NCBI RefSeq assembly: GCF_041060425.1
Contig: NZ_JAULBC010000001.1
Coordinates: forward strand, 744,001 to 808,000
DNA: 64,000 nt
Source of the DNA: Danxiaibacter flavus
Lineage (GTDB): Bacteria > Bacteroidota > Bacteroidia > Chitinophagales > Chitinophagaceae
Direction of reading: 5' to 3'
Shown here piece by piece: positions 1-8,671 of the stretch. Numbering within the stretch: position 1 is the stretch's first letter; every line of letters begins with the position of its first letter. A program made the position numbers and the translations under genes. The notes under the pieces are model-generated. The model was not told the DNA's origin. It did no database searches and saw only the letters and a program-made list of their open reading frames with translations.

Positions 1-1
1 T

Positions 2-838
2 AAAATTGTTGTTCCCATTCAGCATCAATATAAACTTACGCCTTTGAATGAATGGGGTAAAGCGTATACTCCTCCCGGGCCCATGCCAGATAACAACCTT
101 TCAAAATTAAACCCGAATGAGATTGTTAAAACTATGCCCATCGATGAATTCTTTAATTACACGAATAATTTAATGATAAAAAATCCGCCGGCAGAGGCAG
201 ATAAACCTGTAATGGAAAAATTTGCATTATTAGGCATTAAACCTGGTGGAAAGTTTGCATTGGATAGTTTTAATGCGGCAACCCAGGAGGCCTTAAAGAA
301 AATACCTGCTGAGTTCTTTGCATCTGCAAGTAGTTTTTTTGCTAAGCCCAAAGAGCTCGTAAACGGATGGGTGCCTATGCACAACACCGGTGCTTATGGC
401 ACGGATTATCAATCCAGAGCGCTTGTTGCTTATGGTGGTTTGGGCGCCAACCTTCCTGAGGATGCAATTTATCCTTCTGCTGCGTTTGATGAAAGTGGAA
501 ATGCTTTGAATGGAGCAAACAATTATGTTATTCATTTCGCTAAAGGTGAAACACCACCAGCCAATGCATTTTGGTCGCTCACTATGTACGATCCTGAAGG
601 TTTTATGATAAAGAATCCCATTAATCGCAATGCAATAGGCGATAGAAGTAATCTAAAGACAAATGCAGACGGTTCTACAGATATATTCATTCAACACAAT
701 TCGCCGGGTAAAGACAAAGAAAGTAACTGGCTGCCTGCGCCGGAAGGAGCATTCAATGTTTTGATGAGAGTTTACTGGCCAAAGCAAGAGATATTAAGCG
801 GCGCTTGGAAAGCACCGGGAATAATGAAAGCAAAATAG
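2..838 (+). CDS. DUF1254/DUF1214 domain protein, 5' partial
   Basis: The reading frame is open at the left edge of the window, so only the C-terminal part is present, about 278 residues. The tail carries the signature of the DUF1214 half of DUF1254/DUF1214 proteins: PLNEWGKAY near the visible start, FWSLTMYDPEGF, NWLPAPEG and RVYWPK close to the end. Members are secreted or periplasmic proteins of unknown biochemical role. The next gene lies 84 bases downstream on the same strand. No start codon can be assigned; the TTG at 44 is internal. Family assignment is confident, function is not known. Confidence 0.85.
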   Translation, partial: KIVVPIQHQYKLTPLNEWGKAYTPPGPMPDNNLSKLNPNEIVKTMPIDEFFNYTNNLMIKNPPAEADKPVMEKFALLGIKPGGKFALDSFNAATQEALKKIPAEFFASASSFFAKPKELVNGWVPMHNTGAYGTDYQSRALVAYGGLGANLPEDAIYPSAAFDESGNALNGANNYVIHFAKGETPPANAFWSLTMYDPEGFMIKNPINRNAIGDRSNLKTNADGSTDIFIQHNSPGKDKESNWLPAPEGAFNVLMRVYWPKQEILSGAWKAPGIMKAK

Positions 839-922
839 CAAAACTGACAGGTGTTTTTAATATACTGAAACACAGATTTTTTATTGTATTTAGCTCATTG
901 ATTATCTAAAATAAAATCAGGA

Positions 923-1675
923 ATGATGAAAAGTTTAGACAAAAAAATTGCCATTGTTACCGGTGCAGGATCTGGTATTGGTCGTGCTATATCATTGCTC
1001 TATGCATCCGAAGGAGCCAAAATAGTGGTGTCTGATATTAGTGAAGCGGGAGGGAATGAAACTGTAAAGGAAATTGAATCAAAAGGGGGAAAAGCCCTTT
1101 TTGTAAAAGCAGATACATCAAAACCTGGCGACAGTGAGCAATTAGTGAATGAAGCTGTAAAACATTTCGGAGCGCTGCATATAGCTGTGAACAATGCGGG
1201 TATTGGCGGCCCAATAAGTTCAGTGGGCGAATATCCGGTCGACGGATGGGATAAGGTGATCTCAATTAATTTGTCCGGTGTTTTTTATGGTCTGCGTTAT
1301 CAAATACCTGCGATCATTGCGGCAGGCGGAGGAAGCATCGTAAACATGGCATCTATTTTAGGTAAAGTAGGAACAAAGGGTTCAGCCGCCTATGTTGCAG
1401 CGAAGCACGGTGTTATCGGACTTACCGAGACTGCTGCACTGGAATATGGGGATAAAAACATTAGAATAAACGCTATTGGACCAGGGTATATTGTAACACC
1501 ATTGCTAAGTGGAATGGATGAGGCAGCAAGAAAAGCATTGATCAGCCTTCACCCGATGGGTAGACTTGGAACAGCCGAAGAAGTTGCTGAACTGGCATTG
1601 TGGCTCAATTCTGATAAAGCATCTTTTGTTACCGGTGCATATTATAATGTTGATGGCGGCTATCTCGCGCAATAA
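923..1675 (+). CDS. SDR family NAD(P)-dependent oxidoreductase
   Basis: A 250-residue classical short-chain dehydrogenase. The Rossmann glycine motif TGAGSGIG is at residues 13-20, NNAG at 90-93, catalytic Ser at about 144 and the YxxxK pair at Tyr157 and Lys161. The C-terminus ends with the usual VTGAYYNVDGGY segment of glucose-1-dehydrogenase-like members. Asp38 after the second strand (VVSDIS) suggests NAD preference, which is inference. Length is normal. The start is the first of two adjacent ATG codons, with an A-rich leader and no strong Shine-Dalgarno, as usual in Bacteroidota. The substrate cannot be read from the sequence. Confidence 0.93.
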   Translation: MMKSLDKKIAIVTGAGSGIGRAISLLYASEGAKIVVSDISEAGGNETVKEIESKGGKALFVKADTSKPGDSEQLVNEAVKHFGALHIAVNNAGIGGPISSVGEYPVDGWDKVISINLSGVFYGLRYQIPAIIAAGGGSIVNMASILGKVGTKGSAAYVAAKHGVIGLTETAALEYGDKNIRINAIGPGYIVTPLLSGMDEAARKALISLHPMGRLGTAEEVAELALWLNSDKASFVTGAYYNVDGGYLAQ

Positions 1676-1785
1676 TGTTTTATCATGTTGCTGTGGCCTG
1701 CATCTGTCTGAAACAGGATACTGCAAATAAATAAAGAATCAACAGCGGGCATCGAACTATAAAATCAGATATCAGTGCAGGATTC

Positions 1786-1834
1786 AGCTCTCTGTGCTCC
1801 TCGGTGTCTTCTCGGTATTTTTCTCTGTGAAAGA
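1786..1834 (-). repeat. Short-word array, family A (cacagag type)
   Basis: Read on the minus strand, this spacer carries degenerate words such as cacagag, caccgag and accgaga, starting about 12 bases beyond the stop codon of the minus-strand gene at 1847. The words resemble those at 3479-3604 and 45766-45808 and read outward from the gene. No coding potential is believable here. Confidence 0.6.
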
Positions 1835-1846
1835 ATTTCCTGTCTT

Positions 1847-3391
1847 CTAAACTTTCAAAATCGCATTCAGTATAAAAAATAAACAAATCAGCCCTGCAAT
1901 ATATTGAAGAAGAAAGTATGCAACTGTTTGCAGGTTTCCGAACCTGATCTTCGTAAAATCTATTTTGAATGAAAAAAAGATGAAGGATGTGTAAAGGAAA
2001 ACAAGGCTGGCATGCCGTACGTAATTTTTGTTTTCAAATGCGTCTTCCATTTTATCGATAATAGAACTTACAGGATAAATCAGTTGAAGGCGTTGCCATG
2101 TAAATAAATTAATGAAGAAAAAAATCAACAGTAATATCAGGCTGATCCAGATAACCCTTCCTTTGTTATAACCATAGTTCCACCATGTGCGGTTTACAAA
2201 ATTCAACGTCTTTTCAACGATGCCGCCCCTGGATGCCAATTGATTTCTATAGTCAATGTCTACTTGTTTGTAAGATTCCGTTTTTGCTTCCCCTTTAAGT
2301 TTTTCTAACAAAGAAACATACACGTTATTAATGTCATCAGTTCCCTCATTATCGTCAAAAAATAAATGCAGGCCTGCAGGATACTTAAAGTTTGAAGCCG
2401 TAATATCGGTGCGGACAATTTTTAAATAACAATCCTTATTGTTAGGGATAGGAGAGAAGGCTATGCCGGATGGTAGTTTGCCACAATCTTCCAGTATTAA
2501 TGTGTCAAAACGTAAATCAGCCAGTGAAGCCGATGGACCAAATTTGCAGGAGACAAAATATAAATTCTGGATCCTGGAACCTTTGCAATTGAAGCTTCCG
2601 TTAATAAAACATTTATTAAAGAAAATAGATTTGACGATGGACGCAGCATCTTTTGATGTGAAAATAGAATCGATAAAAGTAGCATTAAGTGTGTCTTCTA
2701 CAAATGTAATATCATTAAGACCGGAGTTGCTAAATGTAATGCCATTCAGGTTTGAATGCTCTATAAGGATGGAGGATGTGTCTTTTAGCGAGCGGATATT
2801 TTCAAACCAGAGAGAACCAGTGGATGAACTGTCTGAAAACTCCGGCAAATTTGAAAGGAACACAAAGTCAGTGGTGTCATTTTTAAAGGACATATTTCCC
2901 GTGCAACCGGAAATAGATAAGGTGTCGAGATAGCTGTTGTTAATATTCAGTCCCAAAAAACTACTGAAAGCATTGTTCATTAACGTAAATGAATATGGCT
3001 TGTGTTTAGGGCCTGAATTATTGAATGCTTCGATAGTTATAGAAGAACTAAAAAAAGTGTTTCTGAAGTATGGAGGATCAGGATTCGGACTATTGTAAAA
3101 ATTACAATGGTCAATAAAAAGGCTGTCTGCGAACCACACATTTCCGGTAGCTGAATAAAGCTTTTCAAAGATTTTGTCATAGGGCAAAACACTTAAGAGA
3201 AAATCCTTGCCGTTGACATACGGAATGAGCTTGTCCGTTATTTTTCTTAGAACCGGTTGGGAGTTGTCCGGCGGATTGTCGTTATTAATTGCCAGTTTGT
3301 TTCCAAACATTATTGGGTGGATGGTGTCGTTCTGGGCATAAATACTATTTAACAAAAGCAAAAGCAGGGCCGTTAGACGGAGTTGTTTCAT
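1847..3391 (-). CDS. Unknown exported protein with beta-helix-like region and C-terminal membrane segments
   Basis: Not recognised as a named family. The ATG at 3391 is chosen because it directly precedes a good signal peptide (MKQLRLTALLLLLL, then SIYAQ); a further upstream in-frame start at 3427 would bury it. The mature protein, about 514 residues in total, has a long Asn/Ser/Phe-rich region (about residues 80-350) with recurring short strands of the type LxFxNC or IxNSxL, suggesting a right-handed beta-helix or pentapeptide-like solenoid. Three hydrophobic segments follow near residues 418-438, 462-478 and 490-514. The arrangement suggests a periplasmic solenoid anchored in the inner membrane. 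It is convergent with the SDR gene. Function unknown. Confidence 0.7.
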   Translation of the reverse strand: MKQLRLTALLLLLLNSIYAQNDTIHPIMFGNKLAINNDNPPDNSQPVLRKITDKLIPYVNGKDFLLSVLPYDKIFEKLYSATGNVWFADSLFIDHCNFYNSPNPDPPYFRNTFFSSSITIEAFNNSGPKHKPYSFTLMNNAFSSFLGLNINNSYLDTLSISGCTGNMSFKNDTTDFVFLSNLPEFSDSSSTGSLWFENIRSLKDTSSILIEHSNLNGITFSNSGLNDITFVEDTLNATFIDSIFTSKDAASIVKSIFFNKCFINGSFNCKGSRIQNLYFVSCKFGPSASLADLRFDTLILEDCGKLPSGIAFSPIPNNKDCYLKIVRTDITASNFKYPAGLHLFFDDNEGTDDINNVYVSLLEKLKGEAKTESYKQVDIDYRNQLASRGGIVEKTLNFVNRTWWNYGYNKGRVIWISLILLLIFFFINLFTWQRLQLIYPVSSIIDKMEDAFENKNYVRHASLVFLYTSFIFFSFKIDFTKIRFGNLQTVAYFLLQYIAGLICLFFILNAILKV

Positions 3392-3836
3392 ATAACCCAA
3401 TTTACTAAACTCGTTTGCGAATTGCAATAGGGTGTTGAAGAAGCGTGGTATCTGTTTATTTCACAGCCAGGTATTTTAACCACGGAAGTAAAAGAGTTTG
3501 GTTCACCGGGTTTCACGGAAGAATACAAGATACTTGTTTCAGTAGAAACGTTCCCGGGCGACTCTGTGAGATAAACCCCTTTGCCTCTGTGGTTAATGTG
3601 CTTTCGTATCTGCCTTGCGAGGCCATTTGATGCTTTTAAATCACCTGGATATTTGCTAACTTAGTAGACGGGTTCCATTCCCTGCGACTATGTTTGCTGC
3701 GGCCGTTTTGATCACCCGCACCACTTGTTTAACGGACCTTTCCATTCAATTGATGTCTTCTGTATCGGGTAAACTATTTGCCGCCAGCCAGCAAACTATT
3801 GCTGCACCTTCCTAATCGATTTCATAAAGCTTACCT
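3392..3836. other. Spacer between divergent genes, with family A words
   Basis: About 445 bases without a supported gene. The left half (3479-3604) holds degenerate words of the cacagag/cacggag family, first in forward and then in inverted orientation. The right half shows no clear hairpin, RNA or operator. A 61-codon open frame at 3445-3630 lies inside the word region and has no protein-like features. Confidence 0.6.
3479..3604. repeat. Short-word array, family A, both orientations
   Basis: Words ccacgga, ttcacgga and related strings read rightward from the gene at 1847-3391, while ctctgtg words near 3560-3600 read leftward, that is outward from the gene at 3837. The array is degenerate but matches the word family at 1786-1834 and 45766-45808. 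Confidence 0.5.
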
Positions 3837-4583
3837 ATGAGCAAAAAAAAGATTAAGCAATTGCGAAAAATAGCAGAAACAAGAAAAGCTGTTTCACTTT
3901 CACGCTTGTCGGTCAGGGTAGATAAATCATCACGTCACCCTGCCCGGAATATACTTTTTAAACTGTTGCTCCCTGTGCTGGTAATAATGATTTTGATAAT
4001 CTCTATTCCTTACCTGCGTGACTATTTCTTCAAATCAAAAAGACAAATGGCATTTGAACAGTATCATCGTATCGGATTGACTATTCCCAAAGAAGTTCAG
4101 GTAAATCAGGGTGTGATACAATTAAAGCTGGGTAAGGGGGATGGGGAAAGCCTGCCTGTCTCGAAGCTTAAAGAGGGATTTTATGTCAATGGAAAAATTT
4201 CTTCTGCCTGCTCTAATGATCCTTATAAGATCTATCTGAAGCTGGAAGATCAAAAAGTTTTTATTTCGGCACAGATTAAGTCGTTTGATGGAAAATTGAT
4301 AGGAGAGATCCGCAATAATAAATGGGTGTTAAAAGATGAACAGATTTTGGACTATCATGGAGATGGCTCTACCTATTTTGAAGTAATGGATAAAAATAAA
4401 AGAATACCGCTAAGCATAACCAGCAACGGAACAGAAATATTGTTGAGCGGTTTTTTTATTGATAAGGACTGCTTTGTTGTATTGGGTGAGGATGCACTTG
4501 TGACAAAAGATTTAAATGAAGCGCAAATCAAAGCTGCAGCCATTACACCTTATATGGTTTTTGATAGTGTTGTTGAAAATTAA
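3837..4583 (+). CDS. Unknown single-pass membrane protein
   Basis: A 248-residue protein of no recognised family. The N-terminal 40 residues are very basic (MSKKKIKQLRKIA, later RHPARN), followed by one hydrophobic segment at about residues 42-62 (LFKLLLPVLVIMILIISIP). This predicts a short cytoplasmic tail and a C-terminal domain of about 180 residues outside the inner membrane. That domain has alternating strands and a CS...C pattern, but no catalytic motif can be named. The start ATG follows immediately after a TACCT leader. It converges on the hydrolase gene at 4672, with a hairpin terminator between them. Confidence 0.7.
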   Translation: MSKKKIKQLRKIAETRKAVSLSRLSVRVDKSSRHPARNILFKLLLPVLVIMILIISIPYLRDYFFKSKRQMAFEQYHRIGLTIPKEVQVNQGVIQLKLGKGDGESLPVSKLKEGFYVNGKISSACSNDPYKIYLKLEDQKVFISAQIKSFDGKLIGEIRNNKWVLKDEQILDYHGDGSTYFEVMDKNKRIPLSITSNGTEILLSGFFIDKDCFVVLGEDALVTKDLNEAQIKAAAITPYMVFDSVVEN

Positions 4584-4607
4584 CGGGGTCGCTTTGATGC
4601 AAACAAC

Positions 4608-4649
4608 AATGCGTTTAATGCTTTGTGCCTGTACTGCATTAAACGCATT
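4608..4649 (+). terminator. Rho-independent terminator between convergent genes
   Basis: A perfect 14-bp stem (4608-4621 pairing with 4636-4649) with a 14-base loop, followed by a T-rich run. It lies 25 bases after the stop codon of the 3837 gene and 22 bases before the 3' end of the minus-strand hydrolase, so it may serve both. Confidence 0.75.
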
Positions 4650-4671
4650 TTGTTTCGTGATCGAGGTTCTG

Positions 4672-5304
4672 TTATGCTGTGTCAGGGCTGCTGAATATCA
4701 GCTTGTTCACATGTTCAATCTCATCCTGAACAATTGTATGCCCCATATTAGGATAAATTTTTTCAGTCACATCAGCTCCCATTTCTCTTAAAATGTTGCT
4801 GGTTGCATAAACCCTTTGAACCGGAACGTGAAAATCAGGATCACTTGTGCCTATAAAAACGGGCGTATTATCGAAATTGCCGGCATAGTTCTCTCTGTAG
4901 ATATGATCTCCTATAAGGCCTCCGGTGAACGCCGCAATTCCACCCCATCTAGTTGCATTGCGTGTTGCAAATTCCAGTGTAAGGCAGGCTCCCTGGGAAA
5001 AGCCCATCATATAAATATTGCTTTTGTCAATGCCAGCCGTAACAATATCCTGTACTATGTCCTTCAATAGATCAATTGCTGAACTGAGCCATGGCTCGTT
5101 CTGTTGCACAGGTGCGATGAACGAAAAAGGATACCATGTGTTATTTGTTGCCTGCGGTGCGAGCAGTGCAAAGTCCGTAAGTTTAAAATACTGAGCCAGG
5201 GATAAAATATCAGAAGCGCTTGCTCCCCGTCCGTGCAGCAGGATCAATGCTTTTGATGCTTCAGACAATGGCTTGCCCGAAGTGGTTATATTTTTTTGAT
5301 GCAT
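4672..5304 (-). CDS. mhqD: Alpha/beta hydrolase, phospholipase/carboxylesterase family (MhqD-like)
   Basis: About 210 residues with the LHGRGA oxyanion-region motif near residue 23, the nucleophile elbow GFSQG (Ser about 103), an Asp at about 155 (GTSDPD) and a His at about 189 (MGHT), a complete catalytic triad of the COG0400 esterase family. The ATG at 5304 is preferred because it falls 4 bases beyond the stop of the upstream dioxygenase; an in-frame codon at 5328 would overlap it. In Bacillus subtilis, MhqD-type hydrolases are paired with MhqE/MhqO ring-cleaving dioxygenases in hydroquinone detoxification, which is exactly the pairing seen here. The gene symbol is a family-level inference. 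Confidence 0.8.
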   Translation of the reverse strand: MHQKNITTSGKPLSEASKALILLHGRGASASDILSLAQYFKLTDFALLAPQATNNTWYPFSFIAPVQQNEPWLSSAIDLLKDIVQDIVTAGIDKSNIYMMGFSQGACLTLEFATRNATRWGGIAAFTGGLIGDHIYRENYAGNFDNTPVFIGTSDPDFHVPVQRVYATSNILREMGADVTEKIYPNMGHTIVQDEIEHVNKLIFSSPDTA

Positions 5305-5308
5305 ATCA

Positions 5309-6262
5309 TTATTTATAATTATCAGCAAGAAAAGAAACCGGGTCCACTACGTTTTCAATCTCTTTTCTCATTGGTTCATATTGTGGTGGAAGTTTTAAAG
5401 CTTCACCCAAATGTGCTGGTTCTTCATCTACCGCAAATCCCGGTCCTGATGTGGCTATTTCAAATAATACACCTCCGGGCTCTCTGAAATAAATGGATGT
5501 AAAATATTGTCTGTCCAACACAGGTGTGGGATTAAGCATGCGTGCGGAAATTTTCTGCCTGGCTTCCAACTGTGTTTCTGCATTGGGCGTTGCAAAAGCA
5601 ATATGGTGAACGGTTCCGTTGCCTCCCAAACCTCGCAGCCTGTCAGGCATGCAAAGAATGTCCACATAATTTCCGGGTTTATCGTTTGCGGCGAAACGGA
5701 AGCGGTTTCCTTCCTCTGCTATCAGCGTGTGATCCATTTGTTCAGTAAGTAAAGCCGCGGTCCGCTCATAACCTTCTTCCCATATTTCCACATTATAAAA
5801 ACCTTTGATAGCATGTTCTTCCGGTATGTGTCCGTAACTGAATCCGGGCCTGCTGTCTTTGTCAGTAAAAATCAACTCAAGTCCCAACCCGTCATGATCC
5901 TCAAAGTAAATAAAAGCCTCGGTTTTAAGTCTTTCCTGCACAGGCTTTTGTTTTATATCATATTTGGTTAATCGTTCCTGCCAGTATCCAATGCTATTGT
6001 ACGGAACAGAAAAGCTGGTTGTATTAAGCATGCCCTTGCCATGTCTGCCGCTTTGAATGTGGCCATAAGGGAAAAATGTGAGTATGCTTCCTGGTGAACC
6101 CTGTTCGTCGCCGTAATAAAAATGATAGACTTCCGGTGCATCAAAGTTTACGGTTTTCTTCACAAGTCTCAGTCCGAGGATACCAGCGTAAAAATCAATG
6201 TTCTTCTGCGATTTGCCTGCAATGGCTGTTACATGGTGAATACCGGTGATTAATTGGCTCAT
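5309..6262 (-). CDS. mhqO: VOC-superfamily ring-cleaving dioxygenase (MhqO/MhqE-like)
   Basis: About 317 residues comprising two vicinal-oxygen-chelate modules. The N-terminus GIHHVTAIAG, then FYAGILGLRLVKKTVNFD, is typical of MhqO/LinE-like proteins. Candidate metal ligands are a His in the first module (GIHHVT), a His in the second (GTVHHIAF) and a Glu near the end (GGVLFEIATSGPGF). The ATG at 6262 is chosen because the family starts just before this strand; the reading frame continues upstream to 6310 without family similarity. It is the first gene of a two-gene operon with the hydrolase, 4 bases apart. The expected role is opening of quinone or hydroquinone rings. No MarR-type regulator (MhqR) lies next to it. 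Confidence 0.87.
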   Translation of the reverse strand: MSQLITGIHHVTAIAGKSQKNIDFYAGILGLRLVKKTVNFDAPEVYHFYYGDEQGSPGSILTFFPYGHIQSGRHGKGMLNTTSFSVPYNSIGYWQERLTKYDIKQKPVQERLKTEAFIYFEDHDGLGLELIFTDKDSRPGFSYGHIPEEHAIKGFYNVEIWEEGYERTAALLTEQMDHTLIAEEGNRFRFAANDKPGNYVDILCMPDRLRGLGGNGTVHHIAFATPNAETQLEARQKISARMLNPTPVLDRQYFTSIYFREPGGVLFEIATSGPGFAVDEEPAHLGEALKLPPQYEPMRKEIENVVDPVSFLADNYK

Positions 6263-6452
6263 ATAATTGATTGATAAAAAATGATTGGTAAGTAGCTTGC
6301 TGGCCCGCACAGCTGTTCGAGGGCAAAATAATTATCTTTTCAAAAAAAATCAAATACCAGCATTGATTCCTGCAACAATTGCCAGCATTTGTACGATAAA
6401 AAGTTTGTTTGCCCGAGTATAAGTATGCCAGGCAACAAGTTTGTTTGGATTT

Positions 6453-7265
6453 TTAAAATTCGTATCGCAACAAGCGGAGCATGTTGTTGAACGGCGGCAT
6501 TGTTGTCATGAGGCCATAGAGTAAGCGGTATCCTAACGGAAGTTCCTTTATGTAGGGAGATTGGAATACAGACAGACCGGAAATTCTTGTAAGTCTTAGG
6601 TCCAGTTGGTCTAGATCAGTAAGGTCGTTCACTGCCCATTTATGAATAGCGCCTGTTGTTGCTTTCAATTTCTTTTGCCCCGACCGGATGGCAAAGGAAC
6701 TCATCACATCAAAGATCAATTGTCCGTGCGGAAAAAAAGTTATTAGCCTGTTTAGTAATATTCTAACCTCTTCTTCTGTTAGGTATTCAAGCAGGCCTTC
6801 AGCTATTATTATCGCGGGGCGATCTGTTGGCAATTGTTTCATCCAGCTAAGCGCGGTTACAGGAGAAGCAATCATCGTATAGCCATTCCTGTCTTCGAAA
6901 AAGTTCTGTCTTAGTTGGATAACTTCCGGGTAGTCCAGGTCAAACCAACGGATATTCATTGGTGGATTAATTCTTGCAATCCTCGAGTCCAATCCACAAC
7001 CAAGGTTAAGTACAACTGCGTTGGGGTTGTTTGCCAGGTATTCTTTCAGCCATTCGTCATATTGCCTGGCTCTTACAACGATAATATTGTTGTTGGCAAG
7101 GCTTGTTAATTTATTGAAATCGTAATTGATCTGTTGCGCAATAGCTTCGGCGGTTTTGTCACAAAGTATAGAGCGTGACGAACGACTGTCGAGTGCTTTG
7201 GCATACAAAGTAATAAGTAAGGTTTCTTTCTCCTCTGTGAGAAGAATTTGACTTGTCTTTGGCAT
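6453..7265 (-). CDS. Class I SAM-dependent methyltransferase, LCM/PPM family
   Basis: About 270 residues of the leucine carboxyl methyltransferase (PF04072) type. Visible motifs are LNLGCGLDSR (SAM-binding motif I), RWFDLDYPEV carrying the acidic residue at the end of strand 2, and IIAEGLLEYL, the conserved EG(V/L)xxYL motif of this family. Bacterial members methylate polyketide-like or unknown small substrates. The ATG at 7265 is preferred over an in-frame TTG at 7271. It is followed by about 190 bases of non-coding sequence on each side, so it is probably monocistronic. Confidence 0.87.
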   Translation of the reverse strand: MPKTSQILLTEEKETLLITLYAKALDSRSSRSILCDKTAEAIAQQINYDFNKLTSLANNNIIVVRARQYDEWLKEYLANNPNAVVLNLGCGLDSRIARINPPMNIRWFDLDYPEVIQLRQNFFEDRNGYTMIASPVTALSWMKQLPTDRPAIIIAEGLLEYLTEEEVRILLNRLITFFPHGQLIFDVMSSFAIRSGQKKLKATTGAIHKWAVNDLTDLDQLDLRLTRISGLSVFQSPYIKELPLGYRLLYGLMTTMPPFNNMLRLLRYEF

Positions 7266-7459
7266 GGACAATCACTTTAAATCTGGTCTTTGTAGATAAC
7301 GGTACCGGATTTATGTCAAGCTTCTGTGGGTAAGAATAAGTGATTCAGATAATATGAAAGATAGTAATTTTTGTAGTTATTTCAAGATGATTATGGTTAA
7401 AAATATCCTTTTGTGAAGAATGTTTAGCGATTGATCATGATGATATGTGCGTGCATATG

Positions 7460-7918
7460 TTATTTATTCAATCTGTAGTGAAACCTTGTATAAGGAATAT
7501 AAAATCCCAATTTGGAAAAGCCTTCATAAGCTGCTTTGTTCTTCGTTGTATCTGGTAATTCAATGTCTGCGACAAATAATCTTGCGCCCCCTTTTATTCC
7601 TTCATTGATAGCTTTCCGCCAAATGGCAAAGTCCGGCGCGTGATCATCTGTCATTACACCGGGTACAGGCGCATCTACCCCTGAAAAGACGGTTTTTTCA
7701 CTTGTCGTGAAAAACGAACGGCAGGCAACTATTTTGTTGTCACGTTAGGCTACATAAAGCCTCCATCCGTTACGAAGCGCAAAGGCGCGCGGCCATTCGT
7801 AAAAATTGAATTTATACGTGTTAATAAGGAAGTTTACCCAGTCGTTTTTTAAAGACCCATCTACCTGTTTTACAATGATAGGATCAGAAGTATTTACTAT
7901 CGGCCTGTTATTCCTCAC
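7460..7918 (-). pseudogene. GNAT acetyltransferase pseudogene with one in-frame stop
   Basis: Reading the minus strand from a GTG at 7918 gives 57 codons ending in WRLYVA, then a TAA at 7747-7745, then 94 further codons in the same frame to a stop at 7460. The two halves join into a plausible GNAT-fold protein: the second half starts RDNKIVACRSFFT and ends GFSKLGFYIPYTRFHYRL, typical of the C-terminal acetyl-CoA-binding part. A single base change (TAA from TAT or TAC) explains the break. The GTG overlaps the end of the AlkD-like gene by 11 bases, so it was the last gene of the ArsR operon. A sequencing error cannot be excluded. Confidence 0.72.
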
Positions 7919-8651
7919 AAATTTTCATATAATGTTCTTTTTCTTTCTTGTCAAATTTTTCGATGGAGTTCCGCAGCATTGTTCTGGGCATCGTTGCGGC
8001 ATGTTTATCCAAAAAGGCACGAAGGCCCTTGGGGTCTTTATCTCCGGCGAAGCGCAGCATCCAACCAGCAGCCTTGTGAATCAGGTCTTCTTTGTCGAGC
8101 AACAGGATCTCTGCAATTTTGAAAGTATCTGCAGTCTCACCTTTTTTTATAAAATAGCAGGTGCCAAGGATGGAAGTTCTCCGCTCCCAGATATTTTTTG
8201 ATTTAGCCAGTCGGTATAAAATCTTTCTTGGTTTATCAATAAGATAACTGCCTACCATATGTAAACAACCGAGATCTACAAGATCCCAGTTGTTTACGCG
8301 ATCGTGTCTGTTCATGTAAAGGTCATACAGTTCTTTGAGGCGCGGTCCGGTGATTGTTTTATCGCGCGATGCTTTATCCATAATACTCAGCGCACCGGCT
8401 CGAACTTCATGGATCGGACTCTCGAGTAACTTTTCGATTTCTTTTGCCGGCATGGCAATGACCGTTTTCGCCAGTTCAAAAAGCTGGCCCATTTTCACGC
8501 CGATGAACTGATCTCCTTCACCGTATGAACCGGCTTCTGATTTAAAATAACGCTGAATTTTTTTAAGTTCATCATCGGATTGCAGCGCAGTGAGTCTGAT
8601 GATGAACTGGCGAGCCGTTAGATCTTTTGTTGCAGCAAGGGATTTTGGCAT
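7908..8651 (-). CDS. DNA alkylation repair protein, AlkD-like HEAT-repeat glycosylase
   Basis: A 247-residue all-helical protein of the DNA alkylation repair (PF08713) family, which excises N3- and N7-alkylated bases without base flipping. Recognisable family blocks are YFKSEAGSYGEGDQFIGVKM near residue 37, WDLVD near 120, IWERRTSI near 152 and DLIHKAAGWMLR near 190. Length is normal for the family. It follows the VOC gene by 20 bases in the ArsR-led operon, and its last codons overlap the GNAT pseudogene. Together with the genes at 20-23 kb this makes the region rich in alkylation-damage functions. Confidence 0.9.
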   Translation of the reverse strand: MPKSLAATKDLTARQFIIRLTALQSDDELKKIQRYFKSEAGSYGEGDQFIGVKMGQLFELAKTVIAMPAKEIEKLLESPIHEVRAGALSIMDKASRDKTITGPRLKELYDLYMNRHDRVNNWDLVDLGCLHMVGSYLIDKPRKILYRLAKSKNIWERRTSILGTCYFIKKGETADTFKIAEILLLDKEDLIHKAAGWMLRFAGDKDPKGLRAFLDKHAATMPRTMLRNSIEKFDKKEKEHYMKICEE

Positions 8652-8671
8652 CGTGATTATTTTGACTGAAG

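Noticed and set aside
2439..2933. 164-codon plus-strand ORF
   Set aside because: Fully antisense to the well-supported exported protein at 1847-3391, with no family resemblance.
7745..7747. Programmed stop-codon read-through in the GNAT frame
   Set aside because: The codon is TAA with no recognisable downstream recoding element; ordinary pseudogene or sequence error is simpler.
7806..8201. 131-codon plus-strand ORF
   Set aside because: Antisense to the AlkD-like gene and GNAT pseudogene, composition typical of an antisense shadow.
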